In this document: positions 1-8,277 of the stretch, piece by piece
Layout: every line of letters starts with the position of its first letter
Numbering within the stretch: the first letter of the stretch is position 1
Assembly: GCA_021324445.1 (NCBI GenBank)
Contig: JAJPJC010000040.1
Coordinates: 1-64,000 of the forward strand
Source: Isosphaeraceae bacterium
GTDB taxonomy: Bacteria; Planctomycetota; Planctomycetia; Isosphaerales; Isosphaeraceae
Direction of reading: 5' to 3'
Length of the DNA stretch: 64,000 bases
Translations under genes and position numbers: made by a program
The notes under the pieces: generated by a model
Told to the model about the DNA's origin: nothing
Databases searched by the model: none
What the model saw: the letters and a program-made list of their open reading frames with translations, nothing else

Positions 1-103
1 AGGGGGACAGTGCGCGCCGAGGGCGGGGCCGAGGCCGACAGGCCAAAGCCCCACAGAAACCCAGGGGCTATGCCGAATCCCAGGCAAATTCTCAGACAAA
101 CTC

Positions 104-1633
104 CTAGAGCAAGGTGAAGGTGAGCGGATCGCCGTCGGGGTCGGTGGCACCGGCGTTGTAGACGTAGGGGCGTGGGAGCTGCTGGCTGGGGGACGAGGCC
201 TGGGTCACCGGAGTCGTCGTGAAGTGGGGCGGCCGGTCCAGGCCGAAGAGGTAGCCCGTACCGACGGCGCCGGGGGTCATGGTGATCCCGTCGATGCGGC
301 CGATCCCCGCGGTCCCGCCCAGCGTTCCGTGGGTATCCTTCCCCTCGATCGAGCCGGCCGGCGTCGATTTCAGGATCGAGTACGTCCCCGGCCAGAGGTG
401 GCCGAAGTCGTAGGAGCCGCTGGCCCCAGTGGTGGTGCTCAGGGTCACCGCATTGCCCTGGGTGGTGGTGCCGGTGAGCGTGACGGTGACGCCGTCGATT
501 CCCGGCTCGCCGGGTTGCTGGCGGCCATCGTTGTTCAGATCATCATACACCGAGCCCGCGAGCGAGCCCATCCCGGCCGCCGGTGGGACGAGCGGGCCCA
601 CGCCGATCGGCGCGAAGGTGAACTTCTCCCAGCGGCTCAGCGTCGCCGAGCCCGGTCCCAGGGTCAGGGCCTGGGTCTGCAGCGCCGCTCCGGTGTAGGA
701 CACCCGCGTCAGGGCCGGGCTGGCCGTGCCTTCGCTGTTGACCAGCAGGTCGCCGCCCATCCAGGTCAGATCCGCCGCGGCGGCACCCAGGATCACGCTG
801 TTGTCCTGATCGATCCCGAAGAAATTCTCGGTCGGGTCGACGACCTGAACGCGCTCGAGGTGGCTGATGCCGAGGTTCACGAGGGTCACCGTCCCCGCGG
901 GGGTGATGGCGTCGAGCGCCGCTTGCCCCTCGTCGGCGACCACGATGGTGCCGGCCAGCGGGCCGTACTGGCCGGGGTTGTTGGGGACGACCGTGCCGCT
1001 CTCCAGCTCGGCGGAGCCGGTGATGGTGGCGATCTTGGTGGGGTTCAGGCCGGTGGCGTTGATCCGCCAGACGTTGCCCGAGCGGGCCACGGCGATCAGG
1101 TCGCCGCCGAAGAGGCCGGTGCGGTCGAAGAAGACGGCGCTGAGCCCGGCGGTCTCGCCGGGGAGTGTGACCCAGTCGGTGTTGGCCGTGGCGCCGTTGT
1201 TGCTGATCTTGGCGATCTGGCCGGCGGTGGGGGTGGGGCTGTAGAGGTCGCCGGCGGTCCAGCCGCCGGGTTGGCCGGGGCGGGCAATGTCGAAGTCGGC
1301 ATCGAGGCGCCAGCCAGTGAGACTGGAGAACGGGGAGACGGTTCCGGCGGGGGTGACCTCAAAGAAGACGGGCTTGGAGTCGGTGGAAACGTTGAGCAGG
1401 ATGAGAGCGCCGAGGGGCTGGTCGTAGGCCACGGCGATGGGGCCATCGTTCGGCGCGGAGCCGGGTCCGTCGGAGGCCGTGGCGACGTTGATGAGGGTGA
1501 CGGCGCCGTTGTTGAGGACGATGCGGCGCTCGAGCGGCTCGAGCAGGTCGATGCGGTGGCGGCGGTCGCGGCGGCCGGAGTGGCGATGGGTTGTGCGGCG
1601 GCTGCGGAACAACGAAGCTGTGGGGCGACTCAT
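104..1633 (-). CDS. LEPR-XLL-type exported protein with SdrD B-like domain, C-terminally truncated
   Basis: A 509-aa protein starting at ATG 1633, preceded by AGGAAGG eight bases upstream; longer starts upstream lack a site. The N-terminus is Arg/His-rich and carries the planctomycete signature LEPLERRIVL near residue 31, seen on exported or surface proteins of this phylum. Residues about 40-370 have repeating beta-strand segments (GGDLIAVARSGNVWRI, GTIVVADEGQAALDAI) that suggest a propeller-like fold. About residues 390-480 form an SdrD B-like/CNA-B domain (GSVYDDLNNDGRQQPGEPGIDGVTVTL). The protein ends abruptly after ATDPDGDPLTFTLL, the first strands of a cadherin-like/Ig domain, so the C-terminus looks lost. 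The function is probably structural or adhesive at the cell surface (inferred). Confidence 0.8.
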   Translation of the reverse strand: MSRPTASLFRSRRTTHRHSGRRDRRHRIDLLEPLERRIVLNNGAVTLINVATASDGPGSAPNDGPIAVAYDQPLGALILLNVSTDSKPVFFEVTPAGTVSPFSSLTGWRLDADFDIARPGQPGGWTAGDLYSPTPTAGQIAKISNNGATANTDWVTLPGETAGLSAVFFDRTGLFGGDLIAVARSGNVWRINATGLNPTKIATITGSAELESGTVVPNNPGQYGPLAGTIVVADEGQAALDAITPAGTVTLVNLGISHLERVQVVDPTENFFGIDQDNSVILGAAAADLTWMGGDLLVNSEGTASPALTRVSYTGAALQTQALTLGPGSATLSRWEKFTFAPIGVGPLVPPAAGMGSLAGSVYDDLNNDGRQQPGEPGIDGVTVTLTGTTTQGNAVTLSTTTGASGSYDFGHLWPGTYSILKSTPAGSIEGKDTHGTLGGTAGIGRIDGITMTPGAVGTGYLFGLDRPPHFTTTPVTQASSPSQQLPRPYVYNAGATDPDGDPLTFTLL

Positions 1634-1849
1634 GGCGCGGTCCTTCCTCGCACCGGGCTGACCCCGCCGGGCGCGCGGCGCGAGGCAGTCCCTCATCAAT
1701 GGAGCAGATCGGATCAAGGCACGACCCTACGGGAAGATCAGCGATCGAACTCCTTCGTGGGAGAAACCATCCGTGATGCTTCTGCTTCTTTCCCGGCCGT
1801 GGGACGGGATCATGGTGTTGGTTCCGAACGGCGGGCCTGCTCGGTGACG

Positions 1850-3088
1850 TCAGGGAGACTGCTGCCGCGCCACTTGATCCCGCTGCAGGAGAAGGACGAG
1901 GCGATGGCCCACCGACGCCGCCCAGACTCGCGAGCCCAGCGCCGAGAAATGGCCGTCACCGAGCTGATCGTTGAAGAGGGGGCATCCGGTCGGGCGTCGG
2001 CCTTTCCGCTCTCCCTCGATGACTCGCTCGAGGTGGGCGTCGATGAAATCGTCGCACGGATCGAGGAACATCGCGCCGTTGACGTCCAGGACGTTGGAGA
2101 TAGTCCCCGGATAGTAGCCGCTCTTGCGTTGACCGAACAAATGCCCTTCGAAGGGAGCCGGCACGTCGAGGTACGGGCAGGCTCGCGACCGGCACGATTG
2201 CGTGATCTGGTCCAGCCAGTATTTCCCCTCCTCCCAGTCGCCGCGCGCGCGCATCGGCACATCCGAGTTGTCGCCGCTGAAGCCGTTGGCATAAAGGCTC
2301 ACGACGACGAAGTGGGGCTGGAAGCGGTCGGCAAACGCGCGCAGCGAAGAGTAGTATTGCTCCGGCGAATAACCCAGATGACCCGTATTGAGGACGGAGA
2401 CCCTGGTCTGGAGCTGGGTCTGGAGATAACGACTCAGGCATTCCGCCGGTGTCTCCTCATCGCCGATCAACATCCCCTGCATGAACGGGTCGCCCAGGAC
2501 GATGCCGCGCAGGGGTGCGTTGCGATCGGGCTCGGGGCCCCGCAGGCCCCAGGAATTGGTCGTCTGCCGCGAGGTCTCGACCGGGATCGCCGAGGTCCCC
2601 TGGATGGCCGCGGCGAGCTCGGGCCCGTCGGGCACGAGGAAGGAGACGGGGAGGCCGCTGTTCAAGCCCACGTTGCGGAGCCAGATCGAGCGGGTGTTGG
2701 GCCGGAGCCGGAATGAGCGGCCCGTGTCATCGGCCTCGTAGACCGTCGAGGGCAGGAGGAGCGTGCGGTCGTGATTGCCCCAGCGCAAGAGACCCGTCTC
2801 GGGATCGAGCCCGGCGTAACGCATGAGGCGCTGCATGGCGGGACCGGCTTCGGCGTAGGCCCGAGCCAGGGCCCCCCGCAGGGTCATCGCATCGAATTCG
2901 CAAGTCGTTGAGGTACAACAACTTACGCGTTGGCGCATAAAAAGACCATTAGTCATAACAGCCTGATAATTAAGGACTTGCGAACATAGTGCGATGACCC
3001 CGGCCCCCCGCGACTCGGCGATCCCCTGGAGCCGGTACCGCCGCCAGGATTCGTCGATCTCCTCTCGGGGCCTGGGCAGGCCGATCAC
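1850..3088 (-). pseudogene. SGNH/GDSL-hydrolase-like protein, degenerate and interrupted by a MITE-like insertion
   Basis: The open frame encodes an SGNH-hydrolase-like protein. Visible blocks are GIVLGDPFMQG (block I, where the usual GDS is GDP, so the nucleophile Ser is missing), VLNTGHLGYSPEQYY, VVVSLYANGFSGDN (the usual ND is NG), and DGHFSALG (block V, DxxH intact). Residues about 30-73 (bases 2870-3001) are AT-rich, unlike the rest, and correspond to an inserted palindromic element; removing 132 bases rejoins the frame as AESRGALARAYAEAG. No convincing ATG is present: the frame is still open upstream of the GTG at 3088. The missing catalytic residues, lack of a clear start and insertion suggest a decaying gene, although a non-catalytic protein cannot be excluded. 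Confidence 0.6.
2880..3001. mobile_element. 122-bp MITE-like element with terminal inverted repeats and 10-bp target duplication
   Basis: The ends are perfect inverted repeats GGGTCATCGCA (2881-2891) and TGCGATGACCC (2990-3000). A second nested pair, TTCGCAAGTC (2897-2906) and GACTTGCGAA (2975-2984), lies inside, with five unpaired bases between the two pairs. The 10-bp direct repeat GGCCCCCCGC flanks the element at 2870-2879 and 3002-3011. The core is AT-rich and holds no gene. It sits inside the SGNH-like gene; element plus duplication is 132 bp, a multiple of three, so the reading frame survives. The inverted repeats do not match those of the ISAs1 element at 31559-32923, so the mobilising transposase is not in this window. 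Confidence 0.7.
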
Positions 3089-3384
3089 CCACCGCGCCGC
3101 CTGGCGAGTCTCGGCCGCCAGCGCGGCCGCATCGGCGCCAGCGAGGGAAATTCGGGCTAGTGTATGATCTTCTTTGTTGCCGGGGTAAGATCCCGGGGAA
3201 ATCCGATTGTTCCTCCTGAAATCACCCCAGCCGCCGAAGCCTTACCTATAATTAGAGTGCAGGATTCCGCCTCCTCGGTGATGAGTGATGAGCCCAGCCG
3301 CGACGACGAGTGGATGGTGGGGGACCTTCACGGTGTCCGGAGCGATCCAGCGGAATTGGGGGGTCCCGCCGCCTCGTGGCTCGA

Positions 3385-3654
3385 TTGGATGCAATCCCGC
3401 CCGCGCGGTCGAGAGCCAGACGCGAAAACCGACCAAACGAACCGGGCTTCGCCCCGGCACAATCCTGAGCTTGGATGCAATCGAGACCGTCGGGCGAGGA
3501 TCGAGATGCGAAAATCGACCAAACGAACCTGGTTCCTCACGGCCAAGCCCGTTGATCTGGATGCAATCAGGGCAAGAGGGCGAGACCGAATCCGCGAAAT
3601 CGACCAAACGAACCTGGGTTTCCCCTGCAATATCCCAGGATTGGGTGCAATGGG
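3385..3654. repeat. Degenerate 86-bp tandem repeat, three full copies plus a partial fourth
   Basis: The anchor TTGGATGCAATC occurs at 3385 and 3471, then as CTGGATGCAATC at 3557 and TTGGGTGCAATG at 3641, giving periods of 86, 86 and 84 bp. Each unit also carries the core GAAAATCGACCAAACGAACC (near 3423, 3510 and 3597) with minor variation. The rest of the unit is poorly conserved. Because 86 is not a multiple of three, the core is read in a different frame in each copy, and both strands are open through the region. That argues for a non-coding repeat rather than a protein. It lies between the SGNH-like gene (leftward) and the VWA operon (rightward). Confidence 0.75.
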
Positions 3655-3861
3655 GCTGCCGTATTGGAGAGGGAACGAGTAGACTGGGGAAGAGCAGGCC
3701 GGTGGATTCATCGGCCCATGGCAACCCTTCTGCCGTCACGAGAACGAGTCCCAATCGTATTAAGGGATTAGGATTCAAGCGACGGGGTCGGGGGCGGGCC
3801 GCCGGACTCGGTGCGGGGAGCCTGTGCCGAGATCGATCCGATCGATACAGGAGCAGGGACC

Positions 3862-5796
3862 GTGGTGGGCAATCTCCTGCGCGGGCTGGAGGCGCGGTTC
3901 CCCTGGTTGGCCGCGTGGCTGGGGGGGCGGCTGGATATCGAGTTGCCGGCCCTGGTCATGAGTTTGACCATCCACGGGCTGTTGCTGGTGGGTCTGGCCC
4001 TGGCCGGCTACCAGGCGCAGCGCGAGGGTCAGCGCGAGTTCCGTTCGGAGCTGGTGGACAATCGGGTCTTGTCGGATTCGACCTACCAGGACCTGGACCA
4101 GCCGGCCGAGCCGCCGGCGCCGATCCCGGCGGCCGGCTCCTTCGCGCCGACCCTGGCGGCGGTGATCACCTCGGCGCCGAGCTCGGCCGGCGGCGTGCCG
4201 GTCTCCGCCGCGCCGCCGGAGGCCACGCACGCCCTGGCGCCGGAGCTGGCCCCGCTGGACATCCGCCGGGCGACCGAAACGGTCCTGCCCACCGCGAACC
4301 TGCTGGGGCAGACGGTCTCGATCCGGGGCAACGGCGCCGAGATGGTCGGCGGCGTCGAGGGGGCCGTCGACCGGATCGCCATCGAGATCGTCCGCCACCT
4401 GGAGCAGGGACCGACCCTGGTCGTCTGGGCCTTCGACGCCTCCGGCAGCCTCCAGGAGGAGCGGCAGCGGCTGGGCCGGCATATCGAGACGATCTACACC
4501 CATATCCACCAGCTCGACCAGAGCCAGCGCGCCGCCGACAGCGGGCTCCTGACCATGGTCGTCTCCTTCGGACACGACCGCAGGGCCCTGCTCCCAAAGC
4601 CCACGGCCGTGGTGTCCGAGATCCTCGAGGCGATCCACCACGTCGCCCTGGATGAGACCGGCGTCGAGACGACCTTCACCACGGTCGCCGAGATCGTCCA
4701 GCACTGGGGCCGGTACAAGGGTGCCCGCAACCGGGTCTATCGCACCCTGGTCATCGTCGTGACCGATGAGGTCGGCGACGACGAGGACCGGCTCGAGGAG
4801 GCCGTCGCCCTGGCGCAGCGCGCCAAGGTGCCCGTCTACGTGCTGGGCAACCAGGCGGTCTTCGGCCGTACCGAAGGCTACATGAACTACACCGACCCCA
4901 AAACCAAGCACGTCTTCCATGGGGTCCCGGTGCGCCAGGGACCCGAAAGCGCCCGGCTCGAGCAGATCCGGCTGCCGTTCTGGTACGGCGGCCCGCAGTT
5001 CGACCTGCTCGAGTCCGGCTTCGGACCCTATGCCCTGAGCCGGCTGGCCAGCGCCACCGGCGGGATCTACTTCGTCACCCGGTTCCACACCCGCCGGTTC
5101 GGCTTCGACCCGGCGCGGATGCGGGAATACCAGCCGGACTGGGTCGCGCGCGACCGCTATGAGGCGCTGATCGGCCGATCACGGCTGCGCCAGGCGGTCC
5201 TGAGTGCCGCCCAGCTCACCCAGCAGAAAGTGCCGGGCATGCCCAGCCTGTTCTTCCCCCCGGCCGACATCCCCGAGTTCAAGGAGGTGATGGGGCGCAA
5301 CCAGGCCATCGCCGACCTGACGACGTCGGTCGTCAGCGAGGCCCTGGCTCCGATCAACGCCGTCGCCAAGCTCCGCGACCGCGAGACCTCCCGGCGCTGG
5401 CAGGCCCACTACGACTTGATCCGGGGACGCCTGCTGGCCATGAAGGTTCGCAGCGTCGAGTACAACTGGGTCTGCGCGCGGATGAAGAAGGACCCGCCCA
5501 AGTTCACCGACCCGAGGTCCAACGCCTGGAGGCTCGTTCCCGACCGGTCGATCCAGTATAGTGAGAATGCGGCCGCCGCCGCGCGGGAAGCCGAAGCCCT
5601 GTTGCGCCGGGTCGTCGAGGAGCATCCGGCGACCCCCTGGGCGCTGCTCGCCCAGCGCGAGCTGAAGGACCCCCTGGGCTTCAAGTGGGTCGAGACCTAC
5701 GTGCCTCCCCCGCCCCGCCAGCGGGATAACCCGGCCGATCCCAAGAAGAACAGGAACCCGAACCCGGGCAAGCCGCCGGAAATGCCCAAGCTGTAA
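3862..5796 (+). CDS. Membrane-anchored VWA-domain protein (first of a tandem pair)
   Basis: A 644-aa protein. GTG 3862 is chosen because AGGAG ends eight bases before it. Residues about 33-52 (LVMSLTIHGLLLVGLALAGY) form one transmembrane segment, followed by a low-complexity Ala/Pro linker. About residues 180-380 form a von Willebrand factor A domain: the MIDAS motif is DASGS in LVVWAFDASGSLQEERQRL, and the later acidic site is TDEVGDDED. The C-terminal third is helical and ends in a Pro/Asn-rich tail. It resembles the next gene over the VWA domain and the C-terminal HYDLxxxxxxAxxVxxxEY region, so the two are paralogues 90 bases apart. Its role is unknown; a metal-dependent binding protein on the membrane fits. 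It is the first gene of the protease/peptide locus. Confidence 0.85.
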   Translation: MVGNLLRGLEARFPWLAAWLGGRLDIELPALVMSLTIHGLLLVGLALAGYQAQREGQREFRSELVDNRVLSDSTYQDLDQPAEPPAPIPAAGSFAPTLAAVITSAPSSAGGVPVSAAPPEATHALAPELAPLDIRRATETVLPTANLLGQTVSIRGNGAEMVGGVEGAVDRIAIEIVRHLEQGPTLVVWAFDASGSLQEERQRLGRHIETIYTHIHQLDQSQRAADSGLLTMVVSFGHDRRALLPKPTAVVSEILEAIHHVALDETGVETTFTTVAEIVQHWGRYKGARNRVYRTLVIVVTDEVGDDEDRLEEAVALAQRAKVPVYVLGNQAVFGRTEGYMNYTDPKTKHVFHGVPVRQGPESARLEQIRLPFWYGGPQFDLLESGFGPYALSRLASATGGIYFVTRFHTRRFGFDPARMREYQPDWVARDRYEALIGRSRLRQAVLSAAQLTQQKVPGMPSLFFPPADIPEFKEVMGRNQAIADLTTSVVSEALAPINAVAKLRDRETSRRWQAHYDLIRGRLLAMKVRSVEYNWVCARMKKDPPKFTDPRSNAWRLVPDRSIQYSENAAAAAREAEALLRRVVEEHPATPWALLAQRELKDPLGFKWVETYVPPPPRQRDNPADPKKNRNPNPGKPPEMPKL

Positions 5797-5886
5797 TTCT
5801 CCGGTGCGCGGTGCCCGGTGAAGATGCATCGTGCTGGCACCAGGCGACTTCTCCCTTCGGCTGAGACCAAGCTGAGGACATCAGGC

Positions 5887-8142
5887 ATGGGCGCGACGCT
5901 GAATCCCACCGACCATGAGCCATCGATGCCCGGCCAGCGGTTCAGGAGCGACGTGGGCGTGACGGCGGATGATCCGGGCCACACCGCGGCGACGGTCGAG
6001 GTCACCCCGGTCGTGGTCGGCTCCAGACCCCTCGAGCCGACCACGACCGGGGAGGGTGGAACCGGGACGAGGACCGATGCAAATTCCGCCGGGTTGGCGG
6101 CGCGGGCACCGGAAGTGCAGGCGGGAGGCGGGACCGCGGCGGCGGGTTCGCCGCAGCAGGGGTCTGGCGGCGGCGGCCGAACTCCCGGGAAGGGCACGCG
6201 GTTGCGGTCGCGGCGGCGGCGGCGGCGTGTCCGGCTCTGGTACCTGGTGCAGGCCTGGAGCGTCTCGCTGCTGGTCCACGTCGTGATCCTCTCGGCGCTG
6301 GCCGCGGCGACCTTCAGCGCCAGGGACACGGTCACGGCGCTGGCCACGTTCGACTCGGCGCTGGCCGGACACCGCGCCGGCGAGCAGGAAGAGTTGCCGA
6401 TTTACGCCGATCCCGACACCGTGGCCCGCGACAAGGCCATCGGCGATGAGCACGCCCGCGACCCGGGCGAGCCGGCGGTGGTGGCCGCGGGGGACGGCGG
6501 CGGTGACGAGGGCGAGGACGGCGGCGGTGTGATCGTTGCCGGCGGCCTGGGGACCGGCCGGCCGACGGCCACACCCCGGGTCCGCGGCGCCGCCAAGGGG
6601 CGGATCAACGAGGGGTCCAGCCTCCCCGGGGTCAAGATCGAGGGCCTGGGCGGTTCCCCCTTGAGACTGCTGCCGGTCGCGCCGGCTACTGACCTCGGCG
6701 GCGGCGGCAAGATCGCCGGCGACCCGATCTTCGACGTCAAGGAAATCGGCGTGGCGCTGGACCAGCTCGCCCGCGAGATCCTTCGCCATCTCAAGGACCA
6801 CAAGATCACCGTCGTCTGGCTCTTCGACGAATCGGTCTCGATGCAGGATGACCAGCGGTCCATCATCGAGAAATTCGATCGCGTCTCCAGCGAGCTGAAG
6901 CAGCATATCGAGCCCAGCAAGAAGTCGACCGGGGCGCTGAACCACGCCGTCGTCGGCTTTGGCCAGGGGCTCGATTACATGCTCGAGAAGCCCCGCGACG
7001 ACATCGACCAGATCGGCCGGGCCATCAAGAAGCTGAAGATCGACCCCACCGGCATCGAGAACACCATGAGGGCCATCCGCGAGGTCGCCGAGCACTACGC
7101 CGGGCTGGTCCGCAAGGACCGCAGGGTCCTGATGGTGCTGGTGACCGACGAGTCGGGCGACGACGGCGCCGACATCGAGGAAGCGCGGCAGGCGCTGAAG
7201 CGGAACAAGATCCCGCTCTATGTGATCGGCCGGCAGTCGCTCTTCGGCTATCCCTGGGCCCATCACCAATACATCGACCCGGTCACCAAGGACGTCTACC
7301 ACCCGGTGATCCGCCGCGGTCCCGAGACGGCCGACGTCGAGCTCTATCAGTGGGACGGCCTGTACGACCGCTGGGATGAGCAGCCCTCGGGCTTCGCACC
7401 CTACGAGCTGGCCCGGTTGACCAAGGAATCCGGCGGCATCTACTTCGTCCTGCCCAGCGAGGAGTTCATGCGGGTCCGCCATCGCGAGCGGGCCTACTCG
7501 ATCACCCAGCTCAAGGAGTATCTGCCCGAGTACGACAACCGGCTGACCTACATGGAGAAGCGCGAGAGCTCCCCGCTCCGCCAGACGCTGCACGCGATCG
7601 TCCTGGAGGGGAAGCACTTCATCTACCAGCGCCGCTTCCCGATCGAGCCCCAGGAGTTGATCAAGGCCGCCCTCCAGGAGGGGGAGAAGGCCACCGTCAA
7701 GCTGGACACGCTCTTGAAGATCCAGGACCGGCTCGAGGCGCTCCGCAAGGTCCGCGACCGCGATCCCGAGAAGCGGTGGCAGGCCCACTACGACCTGATG
7801 CTGGCCCAGACCGTCGCCTTCCAGGTCAAGGCCTATGAGTATCGCGCGCTGATGGCCTCGATTGTCCAGGGCCCCCCCATGCCCAAGGGTCAGCCGGGGC
7901 CGGGCATGGTCATCACCTGGGTCGTCGATCACTCGAAGAAGCCCTGGGCTCCCCACAACCAGACCGCCAAGAAGTACCTCGAAGCCAGGCGGCTGCTCGA
8001 AGGCGTCATCGCCCGCCATCCCAAGACCCCATGGGCCGACCTGGCCCAGGACGTCCTCGACCGGGGTTTCTCCGTGGAGCTCAACGAGTGGCACCACAAT
8101 CCGAAGTACGATGAGCGCTGGCAGTTCGTACCCAAGTATTGA
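5887..8142 (+). CDS. Membrane-anchored VWA-domain protein (second of a tandem pair)
   Basis: A 751-aa protein if it starts at ATG 5887 (GAGG nine bases upstream); in-frame GTG 5818 and ATG 5824 are alternatives without a site. The basic segment [12 protein letters not shown] precedes a single transmembrane helix (SVSLLVHVVILSALAAATF). A Gly/Asp-rich linker follows, then a VWA domain with MIDAS DESVS in TVVWLFDESVSMQDDQ and a second acidic cluster TDESGDDGAD. The helical C-terminal region shares HYDLMLAQTVAFQVKAYEY with its upstream paralogue. The pair may form a hetero-oligomer (inferred). The PatA/PatG-like protease follows after 129 bases that hold an inverted heptad repeat. Confidence 0.85.
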   Translation: MGATLNPTDHEPSMPGQRFRSDVGVTADDPGHTAATVEVTPVVVGSRPLEPTTTGEGGTGTRTDANSAGLAARAPEVQAGGGTAAAGSPQQGSGGGGRTPGKGTRLRSRRRRRRVRLWYLVQAWSVSLLVHVVILSALAAATFSARDTVTALATFDSALAGHRAGEQEELPIYADPDTVARDKAIGDEHARDPGEPAVVAAGDGGGDEGEDGGGVIVAGGLGTGRPTATPRVRGAAKGRINEGSSLPGVKIEGLGGSPLRLLPVAPATDLGGGGKIAGDPIFDVKEIGVALDQLAREILRHLKDHKITVVWLFDESVSMQDDQRSIIEKFDRVSSELKQHIEPSKKSTGALNHAVVGFGQGLDYMLEKPRDDIDQIGRAIKKLKIDPTGIENTMRAIREVAEHYAGLVRKDRRVLMVLVTDESGDDGADIEEARQALKRNKIPLYVIGRQSLFGYPWAHHQYIDPVTKDVYHPVIRRGPETADVELYQWDGLYDRWDEQPSGFAPYELARLTKESGGIYFVLPSEEFMRVRHRERAYSITQLKEYLPEYDNRLTYMEKRESSPLRQTLHAIVLEGKHFIYQRRFPIEPQELIKAALQEGEKATVKLDTLLKIQDRLEALRKVRDRDPEKRWQAHYDLMLAQTVAFQVKAYEYRALMASIVQGPPMPKGQPGPGMVITWVVDHSKKPWAPHNQTAKKYLEARRLLEGVIARHPKTPWADLAQDVLDRGFSVELNEWHHNPKYDERWQFVPKY

Positions 8143-8143
8143 G

Positions 8144-8277
8144 ATTAGTAATTTGTTATTGGTGGCTCTGCTCGAAGCTCACGCGGGTTGGTAAGACTCG
8201 GGATGGCACCGACCCGAAAACCATCGGCGCGGGCTGGGCGCCGATTACCAATGACAAATCACAAATAACTAATGATT
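8144..8277. repeat. Inverted AT-rich heptad repeats flanking the protease start
   Basis: The right arm (8247-8277) reads as degenerate 7-mers AATGACA, AATCACA, AATAACT, AATGATT. The left arm (8144-8163, ATTAGTAATTTGTTATTGGT) is the same type of heptad array in reverse complement. The two arms can pair imperfectly around about 80 bases of ordinary GC-rich sequence. The likely start codon of the protease (ATG 8272) lies inside the last heptad, and no ribosome binding site is visible before it. The arms could form a large hairpin that affects read-through from the VWA genes; this is inferred. Confidence 0.5.

Noticed and set aside
3164-3778. Overlapping ORFs on both strands through the 86-bp repeats
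   Set aside because: The repeat period is not a multiple of three, so the conserved core is read in different frames; open frames are a by-product of composition.
5881-8097. 738-aa ORF opposite the second VWA gene
   Set aside because: Shadow frame; the plus strand carries the MIDAS motif and a paralogue.
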